From the NCBI RefSeq assembly GCF_003660265.1, contig NZ_QXQP01000012.1:1-49602 (forward strand): a DNA stretch of 49,602 nt, read 5' to 3'. The notes beneath the pieces are model-generated. The model had not been told where the DNA came from. It made no database searches and was given only the letters and a program-made list of their open reading frames with translations. The stretch comes from Helicobacter mehlei. GTDB taxonomy: Bacteria > Campylobacterota > Campylobacteria > Campylobacterales > Helicobacteraceae. Both the position numbers and the translations under genes were made by a program. This document shows, one piece after another, positions 1 through 8,270 of the stretch; position 1 is the stretch's first letter, and each line of letters opens with the position of its first letter.

Positions 1-143
1 CCTTTACCCCCACTATCCCCCAAATGGGGGTTTGGGGATATTCCCCCTCCTCCTGAAGGGGGTGGGTCATCTGGAGGTAAGCCCCCCTCTAGCTCTCTAA
101 TGAGGGCTTTAGTGGCGTTGGCTTTTAATTTGAGATTAAGCAT
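1..143 (-). CDS. N-terminal part of an unrecognised protein, cut by the left edge
   Basis: On the minus strand an ATG at 143-141 opens a frame that stays open to the window edge (47 codons). It starts MLNLKLKANATKALI and becomes rich in Pro and Gly (PPDDPPPSGGGG). A TATAAT-like sequence lies only a few bases upstream of the ATG and there is no clean Shine-Dalgarno, so it may be a gene fragment in the decayed accessory zone rather than a working gene. I do not recognise the family. Confidence 0.35.
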   Translation of the reverse strand, partial: MLNLKLKANATKALIRELEGGLPPDDPPPSGGGGISPNPHLGDSGGK

Positions 144-358
144 TTTTATTATACGCTCCCCCCCACGGGCTTTACAATAGTCGCCGGAAGGTTTATACAA
201 ACTGTGCACATCTCTTGTCTTTAGTGAGTTTAGTCCGCCCCTACTAGGTTGTAAGGTGTGCTACAGCCCTTAAGGTAGGGGATCTAAACCCTCTAACTCT
301 CTCTAAGCTATAAGTTTTTGCGGATGCTCTGCTGGCTCTTATAAAAAGTGCCGTTACT
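144..358. other. Intergenic stretch, nothing recognised
   Basis: No reading frame with a credible ribosome binding site, no RNA gene and no repeat was seen. The sequence looks like more accessory-zone debris between the edge fragment and the small gene at 359-595. Confidence 0.4.
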
Positions 359-595
359 TCACGCTTCGTATTCCTCCTTAGTCGCCTTTCGTATGGGGAT
401 GAACTCCGCGATGTCTTGGGCTCTATAGCATGTATAGCCGTATTTATGTTTGATCATAATGACATCATTCTCTTCTTCGGGGTCGTAGGCAGGACCATCG
501 TAACCCACAAAAATGCCTTCTTCAACCATGCCCTCTGGGCTACTCACAACCCGTACAAACCAACCAACATATTCTTTAAGGCTAAATATATCCAT
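359..595 (-). CDS. Small acidic hypothetical protein (78 aa)
   Basis: The start is well supported: AAGGAG lies 4 bases upstream of the ATG at 595, and a TATAAA-type -10 lies further up near 620. The protein starts MDIFSLKEYVGWFVRV, has no signal peptide or membrane segment, and is rich in Asp/Glu (DPEEENDVIMIKHKYGY). It has the look of a small beta-rich domain, but I do not recognise the family and assign no function. It sits in the decayed accessory zone, so it may belong to the same mobile or defence-type gene pool. Confidence 0.55.
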   Translation of the reverse strand: MDIFSLKEYVGWFVRVVSSPEGMVEEGIFVGYDGPAYDPEEENDVIMIKHKYGYTCYRAQDIAEFIPIRKATKEEYEA

Positions 596-713
596 TAATC
601 TCCTTTATTAGTATAAGGTACATTTATACCCAAGTTGCGTGAAAAATATTTGCAAGACAAAATAAAACGCTAGCCTTATCCAAGCCTTTACTAGCCGAGC
701 AGGCGATTCAAGC

Positions 714-1610
714 TTGAACCCGCATACCAACCCTACCACCCCCAAGCTTAAGAATCAAGCCCAAACTAAAGCTAACAACGCCCAAGAAGAGTTAAATAAA
801 ATAGATCCTAGCGCGTTAAGTTCTGAACAACAAGAGATTTTAAAGGTATTTCGTGGTGAGATACCCGCCACTACTCTACAAGGCAAAGATTTACAAGAGC
901 TCTACACTTTAGAAACGGGTAGCCGTAAAATAGGGGCTAGAAAAATCCTTATCAAACACTTTGGAGAAGAAAAAACAGGCGGACTAAATAGTGCAGAACT
1001 CTTAAATATGGGCTTTGTGTTGCGGCATGGAGAAATGGACGCTACCAGCTTTGAGCTTAGAGGCGATGCCTTGCGCTATGCCTATGTGCTTAAAGAGCCA
1101 GATGGCATAACCTTAAGGGTGGTAGTAGATGAATTTAACGATGGTAAAAAGATTTTTGATTTTTACAGCGATCGCAATTTCACCAATTATCAAGGCGGTT
1201 ATAGTCCTAAACTACCTACCGCCCAAGACAACCCTACCACCCCCAAGCTTAAGAGTCAAGCCCAAGAGCTTTACACCACCGCCAAAGAGCAAGAGCAGGG
1301 TTTTAAGCAACTCTTAGAGGGATTAAGCCAGCCTAGTAGCACATTAGAGGCGGGGAATTTGCTTAAGAGTGTGGGGAGTATTGAGAGCAAGATTAAACGC
1401 AAGCAAGGGGATATAACCGCTATTGGCGACTTTTTAAGAGTGGCGATTGTGGTGGAACATAAGGGGCAACTCAATAGCCAATTAATGCACATTGAGGACA
1501 GCTTAAGAGCGCAGGGTGTCCCGCTCTCATCGGCGCGTATGGCCCTAATAAAGGCCTCTTGTTGCTCGCTCTGCTTGGTTAATCTAAAAATGTCCTCGGC
1601 CGCTTGGTAG
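714..1610 (+). pseudogene. Remnant of a barnase/colicin E5-type nuclease protein fused to a broken RelA/SpoT-like domain
   Basis: The frame opens only with TTG at 714 and has no ribosome binding site; in-frame coding-like sequence continues upstream to a stop at 663-665, so the 5' end appears lost. Residues about 75-165 (ARKILIKHFGEEKTGGLN ... FDFYSDRNF) resemble the phage-associated barnase/EndoU/colicin E5-D/RelE-like nuclease family common in Helicobacter accessory regions. A repeated linker (NPTTPKLK) follows, then a helical stretch and 'SIESKIKRKQGDITAIGDFLRVAIVV', reminiscent of the start of a RelA/SpoT-type nucleotidyltransferase. From about 1525 the frame reads through sequence that makes better protein sense on the other strand, so the 3' end is a junction artefact. 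Domain names are inferred by eye. Confidence 0.5.
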
Positions 1611-1897
1611 GCCTTGTAAATCTTGGAATCCCCCCCAAATGGACTTTCATTTTATCACTTAAGGGTGTGGGGGAGGCATTAAAAAGCAATCCAAAAAGCC
1701 CCGTGGTGTAGCTTTGCTCTTGGGTGCAAATACATCATTAAAGCCCCGGCGCATGGAGGTTTCAATGCATAAATAGATGTCGTGTCCTTCTTTTTTGAGC
1801 TCTAAAAGGCGGCGTTGCAAGGCGCGCTTTTGGTTTCTTCATGTTTCTTGTGTACAGTTTCTTTTATTGTGTGCAATTTTTGCGTTAAGGTGGGCAT
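1520..1897 (-). pseudogene. Decayed minus-strand gene fragment
   Basis: Three coding-like segments lie in different minus-strand frames: ATG 1897 onwards (MPTLTQKLHTIKETVHKKHE), then a shifted frame ending at a stop at 1659-1661 (LLELKKEGHDIYLCIETS), then a third segment at about 1640-1520 (SPFGGDSKIYKAYQAAEDIF). Together they look like one gene broken by at least two frameshifts or small deletions, joined head-on to the plus-strand remnant at about 1525. The family is not recognised. No intact gene exists between 1611 and 2050; this debris and the promoter of the next gene fill it. Confidence 0.4.
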
Positions 1898-2008
1898 CCC
1901 CTTAGTCCATTCAATAGGAAGCTTTGGTGATCCCAAAATGCCCCAGCATTAGCTGTGGGCAGTGTTAATCTTAAAGACTTAAAATTTGCATCTAAATATG
2001 ATTTTCTA

Positions 2009-2014
2009 TATAAT
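2009..2014 (+). promoter_or_regulatory. -10 element of the OLD-family nuclease gene
   Basis: A perfect TATAAT, about 37 bases before the chosen ATG at 2051, puts a transcript start near 2021. It lies inside the longer open frame that begins at 1955, which argues for the 2051 start. Confidence 0.5.
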
Positions 2015-2050
2015 CTTGGTCTTTACATTAAAAAAAATAAAAGGTTTAAC

Positions 2051-4234
2051 ATGGGTATCACTGGCATACGCAAAATTGTGTTTGAAGACTTTAGGAATTT
2101 GGGGGTCTATGGTTCTAATAAATCTGAAACATGCGAAACAAGACTTGATCTGGGTGTGATTGGAACTGGGGGGTTGATCTGTCTTATCGGAGCCAACAAT
2201 GAGGGGAAGAGCAATGTATTGGATGGGATTTCAGAATGGGGAGATGGCAAGCTCACTGGTAGAGATAAACCTGACTTTCCCGGTCTTAAAGCTGGAGAGA
2301 CATGGGTGTCTGTGGAGTATCTTGTCAATGAAGATTTGCTCAAAGAAGTCTTCACGATCTCTGGGTTTCGCGAACCAGCGAGCAAGTTTTTTAAGCAACC
2401 TTGGTTTAGGACAAGATACAAAATAGACGATGAATCGTACCAAGAGTTGTTTAGTGAGCCAGTCGAAGCCATTTATGGTGAAAATGATCAGGGGGAAGCA
2501 ATATTCTTTAAATTGGAAAAGTTTGGCGGGATTGTGCTCACTTGTGCAATAGACTCTTCGGCATGTATCCGTGTCTTTGAGGATGGTAGAGATATCAAAA
2601 CAGGAGATAAACGCCTAACCGGTGTGAGGGTTAGTGTTGGTGGTTCTGGTAATCTTTCCGAATTAAAAGAGTTGCTTAAACAAGGCGATGTGCCGGGAGT
2701 TAAAAAACAGACAGATCAAAATGTGGCGCTTAAGCCATACAAAAAAAAGGTCGGTTTGGATAGAGTAGAGTGTGATGATAGGGATTTTCAGGGGACCGGC
2801 ATTGCCTTTCCTAAAATTTTTGCTTATGAGGAGGTCAAGGTAAAAGATGAGGAGTTGCGGATTAATTATCAGGGGGTAGAACAATCCGCATTTTTTAAAA
2901 TGTTATTTAAAGTTTTGGATAAAAAACCAAGCACAATTACAGAGGCCTACAGAGAAAAGCTAGAAGAAGGAAAATTAAACTCTTTAAGATCGGCAGAAAG
3001 AGAAATTTGTGATCGTATAAAACAGAAAATTGATGGGCCATTTAATGCGATGTATGAGCTCTATGAGAAGGCTGGGACTTATGCTTTTGGGATAAGCCTT
3101 GGAGATGGTGGTGATGTAGGGTTTGATATCTACAAGTACGAGAACAAAGATAGGAACGATAGTCCCGCTCTTGTCTCTCTAGATAGCCAAAGTGAAGGAT
3201 TTCAGAAATTCTTCCATTTCTTTTTTAATTTTCTCTACAAGGATGAGATTAGACAGGGCGATATTGTGCTCATCGATGAGGCAGAAAATAGCCTAAGTAT
3301 CCCTGCTCAAAAAAAGTTTGGGAGTTTTCTTAGAGACTTTGGAATAGGGCGGGGCATCACTTTCATTGTGAGCACCCACTCGCCTAATATGCTAGACATG
3401 GATCATCTAAATGAGGTGCGGATGGTGGTTAGAAATACAAAAGAGGGGGCTAGGGGATCGTGGATCGCTAATGATTTTTCTGTCCTGCATCAGCCAAGCT
3501 ATGGAAAAGTCGATACCTTAAAAGAAATCTTTGAGGCTCTTGGCACTCCCAAACTCCACCTTAAGGATAAAAGGGTGATTTTTGTTGAGGGTATCATGGA
3601 TTATAATATCTTTGGTGCTTACCAGAAAAACTACAGGGGGGATAAAAAACAATTCACACAATTCATATTCCTGCCCATTGGAGGGGTCGGTGGAAATAAC
3701 AAGGAAATAAAGGAGAAAGTTGAAGCCCTTGGCAATTTTATTGAAGACTTGGACATTAATTATCCTTTCTTACTTGTGGATGGAGATCAAGCAGGCAAAA
3801 ATATGGAAGAAGAAGCGAAACAAATGCTGGATATTGGGATTACTACGCTTACAGAGGCTTTAGGTGGATCTCGTGAAAATGCCACACTGGAGTCTCTTTT
3901 TAGCCAAGAGGATCAGGAGAAATTTAGCTTGCGGAGTTGCAAATCAAAGGATCGTGAGGATAAAACAGGAATAGCCGCCGTAGTCTCTAGTGCCCTTAAG
4001 AACACTCCAAATCTCGAATTCACAGAAGAGACAAAGAATAATTTAGACACACTCTTTACATTCTTGGAAAAACAAGCAAATCAGCAAAAGCAAGCAAGTT
4101 TTCGCGAGATTGAATCTATAATTGCCAAGATAGCAAAAAGAGATCCCAATAGAGCAGAGGAGCTCAAGGAAAAGTTAGTGGATTTACAACACCTCATACA
4201 AGATGCGCTTGCGCCATTACAACCAGCTGAGTAA
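2051..4234 (+). CDS. OLD-family ATP-dependent endonuclease (ATPase + TOPRIM)
   Basis: The 727-residue protein starts at ATG 2051, behind AAAAGG and a TATAAT. The open frame reaches back to a GTG at 1955, but that extension covers the promoter. The ATPase half has Walker A GANNEGKS (47-54), a signature-like SQSEG (379-383), Walker B IVLIDEAEN (D409, E410) and a switch His in STH (H443). The C-terminal half is a TOPRIM nuclease: VIFVEG (E513) and VDGD (D577, D579) are the metal-binding acidic residues. OLD proteins nick or cut DNA under ATPase control and serve in phage defence, alone or with partners (GajA of Gabija, for example). No UvrD-like GajB follows; the next intact gene is a DUF262 restriction protein 653 bases on. 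All catalytic motifs are intact. Confidence 0.88.
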   Translation: MGITGIRKIVFEDFRNLGVYGSNKSETCETRLDLGVIGTGGLICLIGANNEGKSNVLDGISEWGDGKLTGRDKPDFPGLKAGETWVSVEYLVNEDLLKEVFTISGFREPASKFFKQPWFRTRYKIDDESYQELFSEPVEAIYGENDQGEAIFFKLEKFGGIVLTCAIDSSACIRVFEDGRDIKTGDKRLTGVRVSVGGSGNLSELKELLKQGDVPGVKKQTDQNVALKPYKKKVGLDRVECDDRDFQGTGIAFPKIFAYEEVKVKDEELRINYQGVEQSAFFKMLFKVLDKKPSTITEAYREKLEEGKLNSLRSAEREICDRIKQKIDGPFNAMYELYEKAGTYAFGISLGDGGDVGFDIYKYENKDRNDSPALVSLDSQSEGFQKFFHFFFNFLYKDEIRQGDIVLIDEAENSLSIPAQKKFGSFLRDFGIGRGITFIVSTHSPNMLDMDHLNEVRMVVRNTKEGARGSWIANDFSVLHQPSYGKVDTLKEIFEALGTPKLHLKDKRVIFVEGIMDYNIFGAYQKNYRGDKKQFTQFIFLPIGGVGGNNKEIKEKVEALGNFIEDLDINYPFLLVDGDQAGKNMEEEAKQMLDIGITTLTEALGGSRENATLESLFSQEDQEKFSLRSCKSKDREDKTGIAAVVSSALKNTPNLEFTEETKNNLDTLFTFLEKQANQQKQASFREIESIIAKIAKRDPNRAEELKEKLVDLQHLIQDALAPLQPAE

Positions 4235-4887
4235 AATTACAGAGAAGGCAAGAGCATGTGTTTGGGTTATGACTGAGTTGATGGCAATGTTCATATGATC
4301 TGTTGGCTTTTGCTCACCCAATTTCGTATACCGGAGTGGCAAACATGCCCGCCTATGTGCATCAAACACCCTAATAACCTCTATACACTGCAACGCCCCG
4401 ACATTTTCTACTAGGCGTACCTCTTTGGTCGTGAGGAGATCACACGCTTTGTATGTGTGGAATTTCAGTTCTATTAACTGGAGTATTGTCAATTAAACCT
4501 CTGCCAATCTTTTTACGGCGTGGATATTGATGCCCTTTTCAACTTTTATGAAAGGCATAAACGCATTTTGGGGTTTTTGCGGGCGTGATGATTGGGGGGA
4601 GTTCTTGGTTAATGGGTAAAAGCACCACTCCGGATAATCACCAATGGACTACAACCAATCCTAATAATAAAACCAAACTTGCTCAACCATGAATCAAAAC
4701 TACGCCCAACAAGCCCAAGATATCAATAACCCTAAAAATGATATGGGGGCAACAGCTAAATTCTCGCCCACCTTCGTGCAATTCATTTTCAATATGGGCT
4801 TTCTATGGAGGATCACAGAATTGCTACTTACTAAGGAATTTTTTATTGGTGGGGCACTAGAATTGGCAAAAAGTCTAGGAGTAAAAC
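4235..4887. other. Gene-poor gap with degenerate short frames
   Basis: No well-supported gene. On the minus strand a 91-codon frame (4217-4492) has a protein-like middle (KACDLLTTKEVRLVENVG) but overlaps the end of the OLD gene. On the plus strand a short frame near 4611 (MGKSTTPDNHQW) and a 74-codon frame (4689-4913, MNQNYAQQAQDINNPKN) resemble Asn/Gln-rich linker segments of Helicobacter accessory proteins and overlap the next gene's start. I read the stretch as remnants of genes lost between two defence genes. Confidence 0.4.
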
Positions 4888-6648
4888 ATGGCAGGTTTCC
4901 AATCCCCTGTTAGCATTAATGAGGCAATGCAAAAGATTAAGAGCAGAGAGTACCTGATCCCCGCATTCCAAAGGGAGTATGTTTGGGGACCTGAACAAGT
5001 GGCTAGATTATTTGACTCCTTAATGCGTGGTTACCCCATTAGCTCGATGCTCTTTTGGGAAGTCAAGGATGAGAGCAAGAAATCTTGGAAGTTTTATGAC
5101 TTTTTGCAACATTTTAGACCCGTGCATAAAGTCCATAACCAACATTTTGAAACCGCAGGGCATAAGGATTTTTACGCCATTTTGGACGGGCAACAAAGAC
5201 TCACTTCTCTTTACTTGGGACTATTTGGGCGTTACGATATCCACAAACGCAACAAGAAATGGACAAATGAAGATAAAAACTTCACCAGTAACTATTTGTA
5301 TTTTAATCTCACCCAAAGCAGACCCACACAGCTTTCTGATGTGGGATATGAATTTTTGTGGCTCGAGCGCGACAAGACAGAAGCCGTGTTTGGAGATGAA
5401 CATGGGCAAAAATGGTTTAGATGTGGGGCGGTCTATGATTTCAAAAACTTGGATGAAGCCTTAGATTTTGCAATAGAGCAAGGGCTTAATAAAGAGGAAC
5501 GCAAACGGCTATTGGATTTCTTCACATTGATCTTTAACACACCCGACCAATCCAAGATTAATTTTTATTTGGAGACAGATCAAAACCCAGAAAAAGCGGT
5601 GAATATCTTTATCCGCATCAATTCTGGAGGAACAGCGTTGGGATATGCTGACATTCTCTTCAGTGTCGCCATTGCCAATTGGAAAGAGATTGATGCGCGG
5701 ACAGAAATCCATGATTTAGTGGATCAGATCAAGAATAATAAAGGTTTTGAGAATGCCAGTAAGGATTTGATTTTAAAGGGCTTTTTATTTTTGTTCCACA
5801 ACGACATCCGCTACCAAATTAAAAGTTTTGGTAGCGGTTTTATCCAAGCGGTCGAGCAAAAATGGAAAGCGATTAAAGTTGCTTTCTTGGAAACATTTGA
5901 GTTGCTCAAAAGTTTTGGCTTGAGTGGGGAAACACTTGGGGCCTATAATTTAGCCTTGCCCCTTGTTTATTACATTTACCACCAAAATTTGAGCGACCAC
6001 ATTGTCCATTCCATAGGGCAACAGGATAACAGAGCCTCCATGAAGACTTGGGTTTTACGCGCCATTGTGTTTAAACCTTTAGGGGCAAGTAGCGACACAA
6101 CCTTATCTAACATGCGCAGGGCTTTCATTAAAGAATTTGATGCCCAAAGTGGCGTGTATTTTGACCAAGCAAACATGCCCTTCCCCCAAAAAGCCATCGA
6201 AACAGAGGGCAAATACCACCAAAATGTGGATTCAGAGTTTTTAGAGAATAATGTCTTGTTTGTGCGTTCCAAAGACCCTAAAACCTTCGCTTTGCTCGCC
6301 TTGCTCTACCCTAACCTAGACTACAGCCACAAGTTTCACAAGGATCACTTGCACCCCCAAAGTGCCTATGCAAAATACCAAAAGCTCTCTGAGCAAGGGG
6401 ATTTTAAGCCCTTTGAAATTTACGACTCCCTTGTGAATCTCCAAATGTTGGATGAACATGAAAACAAGTCCAAAAATGACAAACCTTTAGAACGATGGGT
6501 CAATGAGAATTGCGGACAAGATAGAGAGGGCTTTTTACAAAGGCATCTGATTCCCAATGTGGATTTATCGCTGGAGAATTTTGGTGGTTTTATAGAGGAC
6601 AGAAGGAAGCTTTTAGAAGACAAATTTATGGAAATCCTCAACAAGTAA
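4888..6648 (+). CDS. DUF262-DUF1524 protein, GmrSD/BrxU-like type IV restriction enzyme
   Basis: 586 residues, starting at ATG 4888 behind AGGAG with 6-base spacing. The N-terminal DUF262 domain (ParB/sulfiredoxin-like fold) shows FQREYVWG (about 28-35) and DGQQRLTS (100-107), the motif linked to NTP hydrolysis in GmrS. The C-terminal region carries an HNH-type DUF1524 nuclease signature: DHLHP (D486, H487) and, downstream, NLQMLDEHENKSKNDK, the Asn/Lys-rich part of the site. Single-chain proteins of this layout (GmrSD, BrxU) cut DNA bearing modified cytosines. It has no methyltransferase next to it, which suits a modification-dependent enzyme. The motifs are intact and the length is normal for the fused form; the target specificity cannot be read from sequence. 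Confidence 0.85.
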   Translation: MAGFQSPVSINEAMQKIKSREYLIPAFQREYVWGPEQVARLFDSLMRGYPISSMLFWEVKDESKKSWKFYDFLQHFRPVHKVHNQHFETAGHKDFYAILDGQQRLTSLYLGLFGRYDIHKRNKKWTNEDKNFTSNYLYFNLTQSRPTQLSDVGYEFLWLERDKTEAVFGDEHGQKWFRCGAVYDFKNLDEALDFAIEQGLNKEERKRLLDFFTLIFNTPDQSKINFYLETDQNPEKAVNIFIRINSGGTALGYADILFSVAIANWKEIDARTEIHDLVDQIKNNKGFENASKDLILKGFLFLFHNDIRYQIKSFGSGFIQAVEQKWKAIKVAFLETFELLKSFGLSGETLGAYNLALPLVYYIYHQNLSDHIVHSIGQQDNRASMKTWVLRAIVFKPLGASSDTTLSNMRRAFIKEFDAQSGVYFDQANMPFPQKAIETEGKYHQNVDSEFLENNVLFVRSKDPKTFALLALLYPNLDYSHKFHKDHLHPQSAYAKYQKLSEQGDFKPFEIYDSLVNLQMLDEHENKSKNDKPLERWVNENCGQDREGFLQRHLIPNVDLSLENFGGFIEDRRKLLEDKFMEILNK

Positions 6649-6703
6649 TTGCCTTTAAATCGATAAGGATTTGCTAAGCCCAGATTGACACAGGGGTAAC
6701 AAG

Positions 6704-7246
6704 ATGTCCAATCAGATGATTAAACGCTACTTCCCCAAGACAAATGCCGCACTTAAAGCACTTGTAAAAGATGAGAGTGTGCATTTGGGCGAGATTGATG
6801 TGCATGCGGTAGAGGATATGAGTTTTGTGTTTTCCAACCATGAGTTTGATGGGGATGGCGGCATTAATTTCAACGCAGATTTTGAACGCCAAAACTTCAG
6901 AGGCTTGGAGACTTGGGATGTTAGCCATGTCAAAAATATGGCGAGGATGTTCTGTGGTTTGAAATACTTTAACCATGACATCTCAAATTGGGATGTATCC
7001 AGTGTTACTAATATGCATTCGATGTTTCGTGTGTGTATCTACTTCAACCAGCCTTTGGAAAAGTGGGATGTGTCTAAGGTTACAAACATGCATAAGATGT
7101 TTTTGGGGTGTTTGGAATTTAACCAGTCTTTAGAAAATTGGGATGTATCCAGTGTTGGTAAAATGATGGATATGTTTTCTGGTTGTGATGTGCTTGAAAA
7201 ATTGCCAAAATGGTATCTTAAAAGAAACAAGGGAGAGAAAGACTGA
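6704..7246 (+). CDS. BspA-family (DUF285) repeat protein
   Basis: 180 residues with at least three tandem copies of the roughly 25-residue DUF285 repeat: the core W-D-V-S-x-V-x-N-M-x-x-M-F recurs at about residues 71-84, 96-109 and 121-134, with a weaker fourth copy near 146-159. Such repeats fold as leucine-rich-like solenoids in BspA proteins of oral bacteria, mycoplasmas and several non-pylori Helicobacter. No signal peptide or lipobox is seen, so this copy may be cytoplasmic or a fragment of a larger surface protein. It lies 55 bases after the restriction gene in the same direction and could be cotranscribed. Function unknown. Confidence 0.75.
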   Translation: MSNQMIKRYFPKTNAALKALVKDESVHLGEIDVHAVEDMSFVFSNHEFDGDGGINFNADFERQNFRGLETWDVSHVKNMARMFCGLKYFNHDISNWDVSSVTNMHSMFRVCIYFNQPLEKWDVSKVTNMHKMFLGCLEFNQSLENWDVSSVGKMMDMFSGCDVLEKLPKWYLKRNKGEKD

Positions 7247-7264
7247 TTGCCCCATATAGGGCAA
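7247..7264. terminator. Hairpin between convergent genes
   Basis: TTGCCC (7247-7252) pairs with GGGCAA (7259-7264) around a 6-base loop, starting directly after the stop codon of the DUF285 gene. A second, looser pairing, GGGTTAT with ATAACCC, follows at about 7269-7311. There is no strong U-run, so terminator activity is likely but not certain. Confidence 0.45.
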
Positions 7265-7316
7265 ACCAAAAGGGTTATTCTCCAGTTATGATCTTGCTAA
7301 AACGATAACCCGCCTC

Positions 7317-8270
7317 TTAAGGGAGGACTCTTCTATAAATCTCTGGATGTGTGCTTTTAAAACGGCGGTGGAACCAAAACCAACTTTCAGGGTGTTCCCT
7401 AATGATCTGCTCGCTCAAAGTGGCTTGGGCTTGGGTGGCTTCTAAAATATCGGCTTGGGCATCTTCAGTATTTTTAGCGCGGATTGGGGGGTAGTAGGTG
7501 GCTGTAAAATGGCTATAATCCTCATTAAAATCAATGATCACCGCCACAATGTCAATATTGTAACGCCTTGAGAGGATGGAGGCAATCGTGGTGTGGGTGA
7601 CCTCTTGGCCAAAGAATTTCACCACAACACCCTCTTTGGGTGAGATATTTTGATCGATCAAAATACCCACCAAACCCTTACCTTGATTGTAAATTTTCAA
7701 AAGTTCTTTAAATGCCCCGATTTTATTGATGAATTTAACCCCGAAAGCCTCGCGCCTCTTGATGATCATGTTGTTAATGGGGGCAAATTTAGTCAAACGC
7801 CCCAAACAGCCCCGCTTATAGTGGCTATAATATTGTGCCAAAGAAGTGCCCACCGCTTCCCAGTAGCCAAAGTGCATGCCCATCACCACTGCCTGTCCAT
7901 TTTGTGCCAAGGAATCTAAAACATTTTGTTGATCGATGAGGGTAAAGCGGGCATCGTATTGAATCTTGGGCAAGAAGATCACCCGCACGCTCTCTAGGAT
8001 AATGAAGGCAAAATTACAATAAGCGCGCTGGATAATGGCTCGTTTTTCTGCTTCGCTCTTGCTATCCCCAAAGGCAAAATCCAAGTTAGCTTTAGCATCA
8101 AAATAACGCCGTCTATCCAGTTTAAACATCACAAACCCCAAAGTCTTAACACAGCCCACAAAGCATCTATGAGGCATTTTGGCTAAAATCCAGCCTAAAC
8201 AATTAACCGACCACTCCACAATGTGGATACAAAAAATACGCCATTCTCTAAGCAACCCTTCTTTTAACAT
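7317..8270 (-). CDS. htrB: Lipid A biosynthesis lauroyl acyltransferase (HtrB/LpxL family)
   Basis: 317 residues of the LPLAT (LpxL/LpxM) family. It adds a secondary acyl chain to Kdo-lipid A at the inner face of the cytoplasmic membrane. The family's catalytic HX4D/E appears as HFGYWE in the segment GQAVVMGMHFGYWEAV, and LVGILIDQN followed by FFGQEVT is the usual second block. An N-terminal hydrophobic segment anchors it. The ATG overlaps the end of the heptosyltransferase gene by 7 bases, so the two are translationally coupled. It is last in a four-gene minus-strand operon whose order I recall from H. pylori. Confidence 0.88.
   Translation of the reverse strand: MLKEGLLREWRIFCIHIVEWSVNCLGWILAKMPHRCFVGCVKTLGFVMFKLDRRRYFDAKANLDFAFGDSKSEAEKRAIIQRAYCNFAFIILESVRVIFLPKIQYDARFTLIDQQNVLDSLAQNGQAVVMGMHFGYWEAVGTSLAQYYSHYKRGCLGRLTKFAPINNMIIKRREAFGVKFINKIGAFKELLKIYNQGKGLVGILIDQNISPKEGVVVKFFGQEVTHTTIASILSRRYNIDIVAVIIDFNEDYSHFTATYYPPIRAKNTEDAQADILEATQAQATLSEQIIREHPESWFWFHRRFKSTHPEIYRRVLP

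Noticed and set aside
1955-2050. N-terminal 32-residue extension of the OLD protein
   Set aside because: It starts with GTG without a ribosome binding site and covers a TATAAT; ATG 2051 has both.
2051-4234. Complete Gabija system
   Set aside because: The OLD protein resembles GajA in layout, but no UvrD-like GajB helicase follows.
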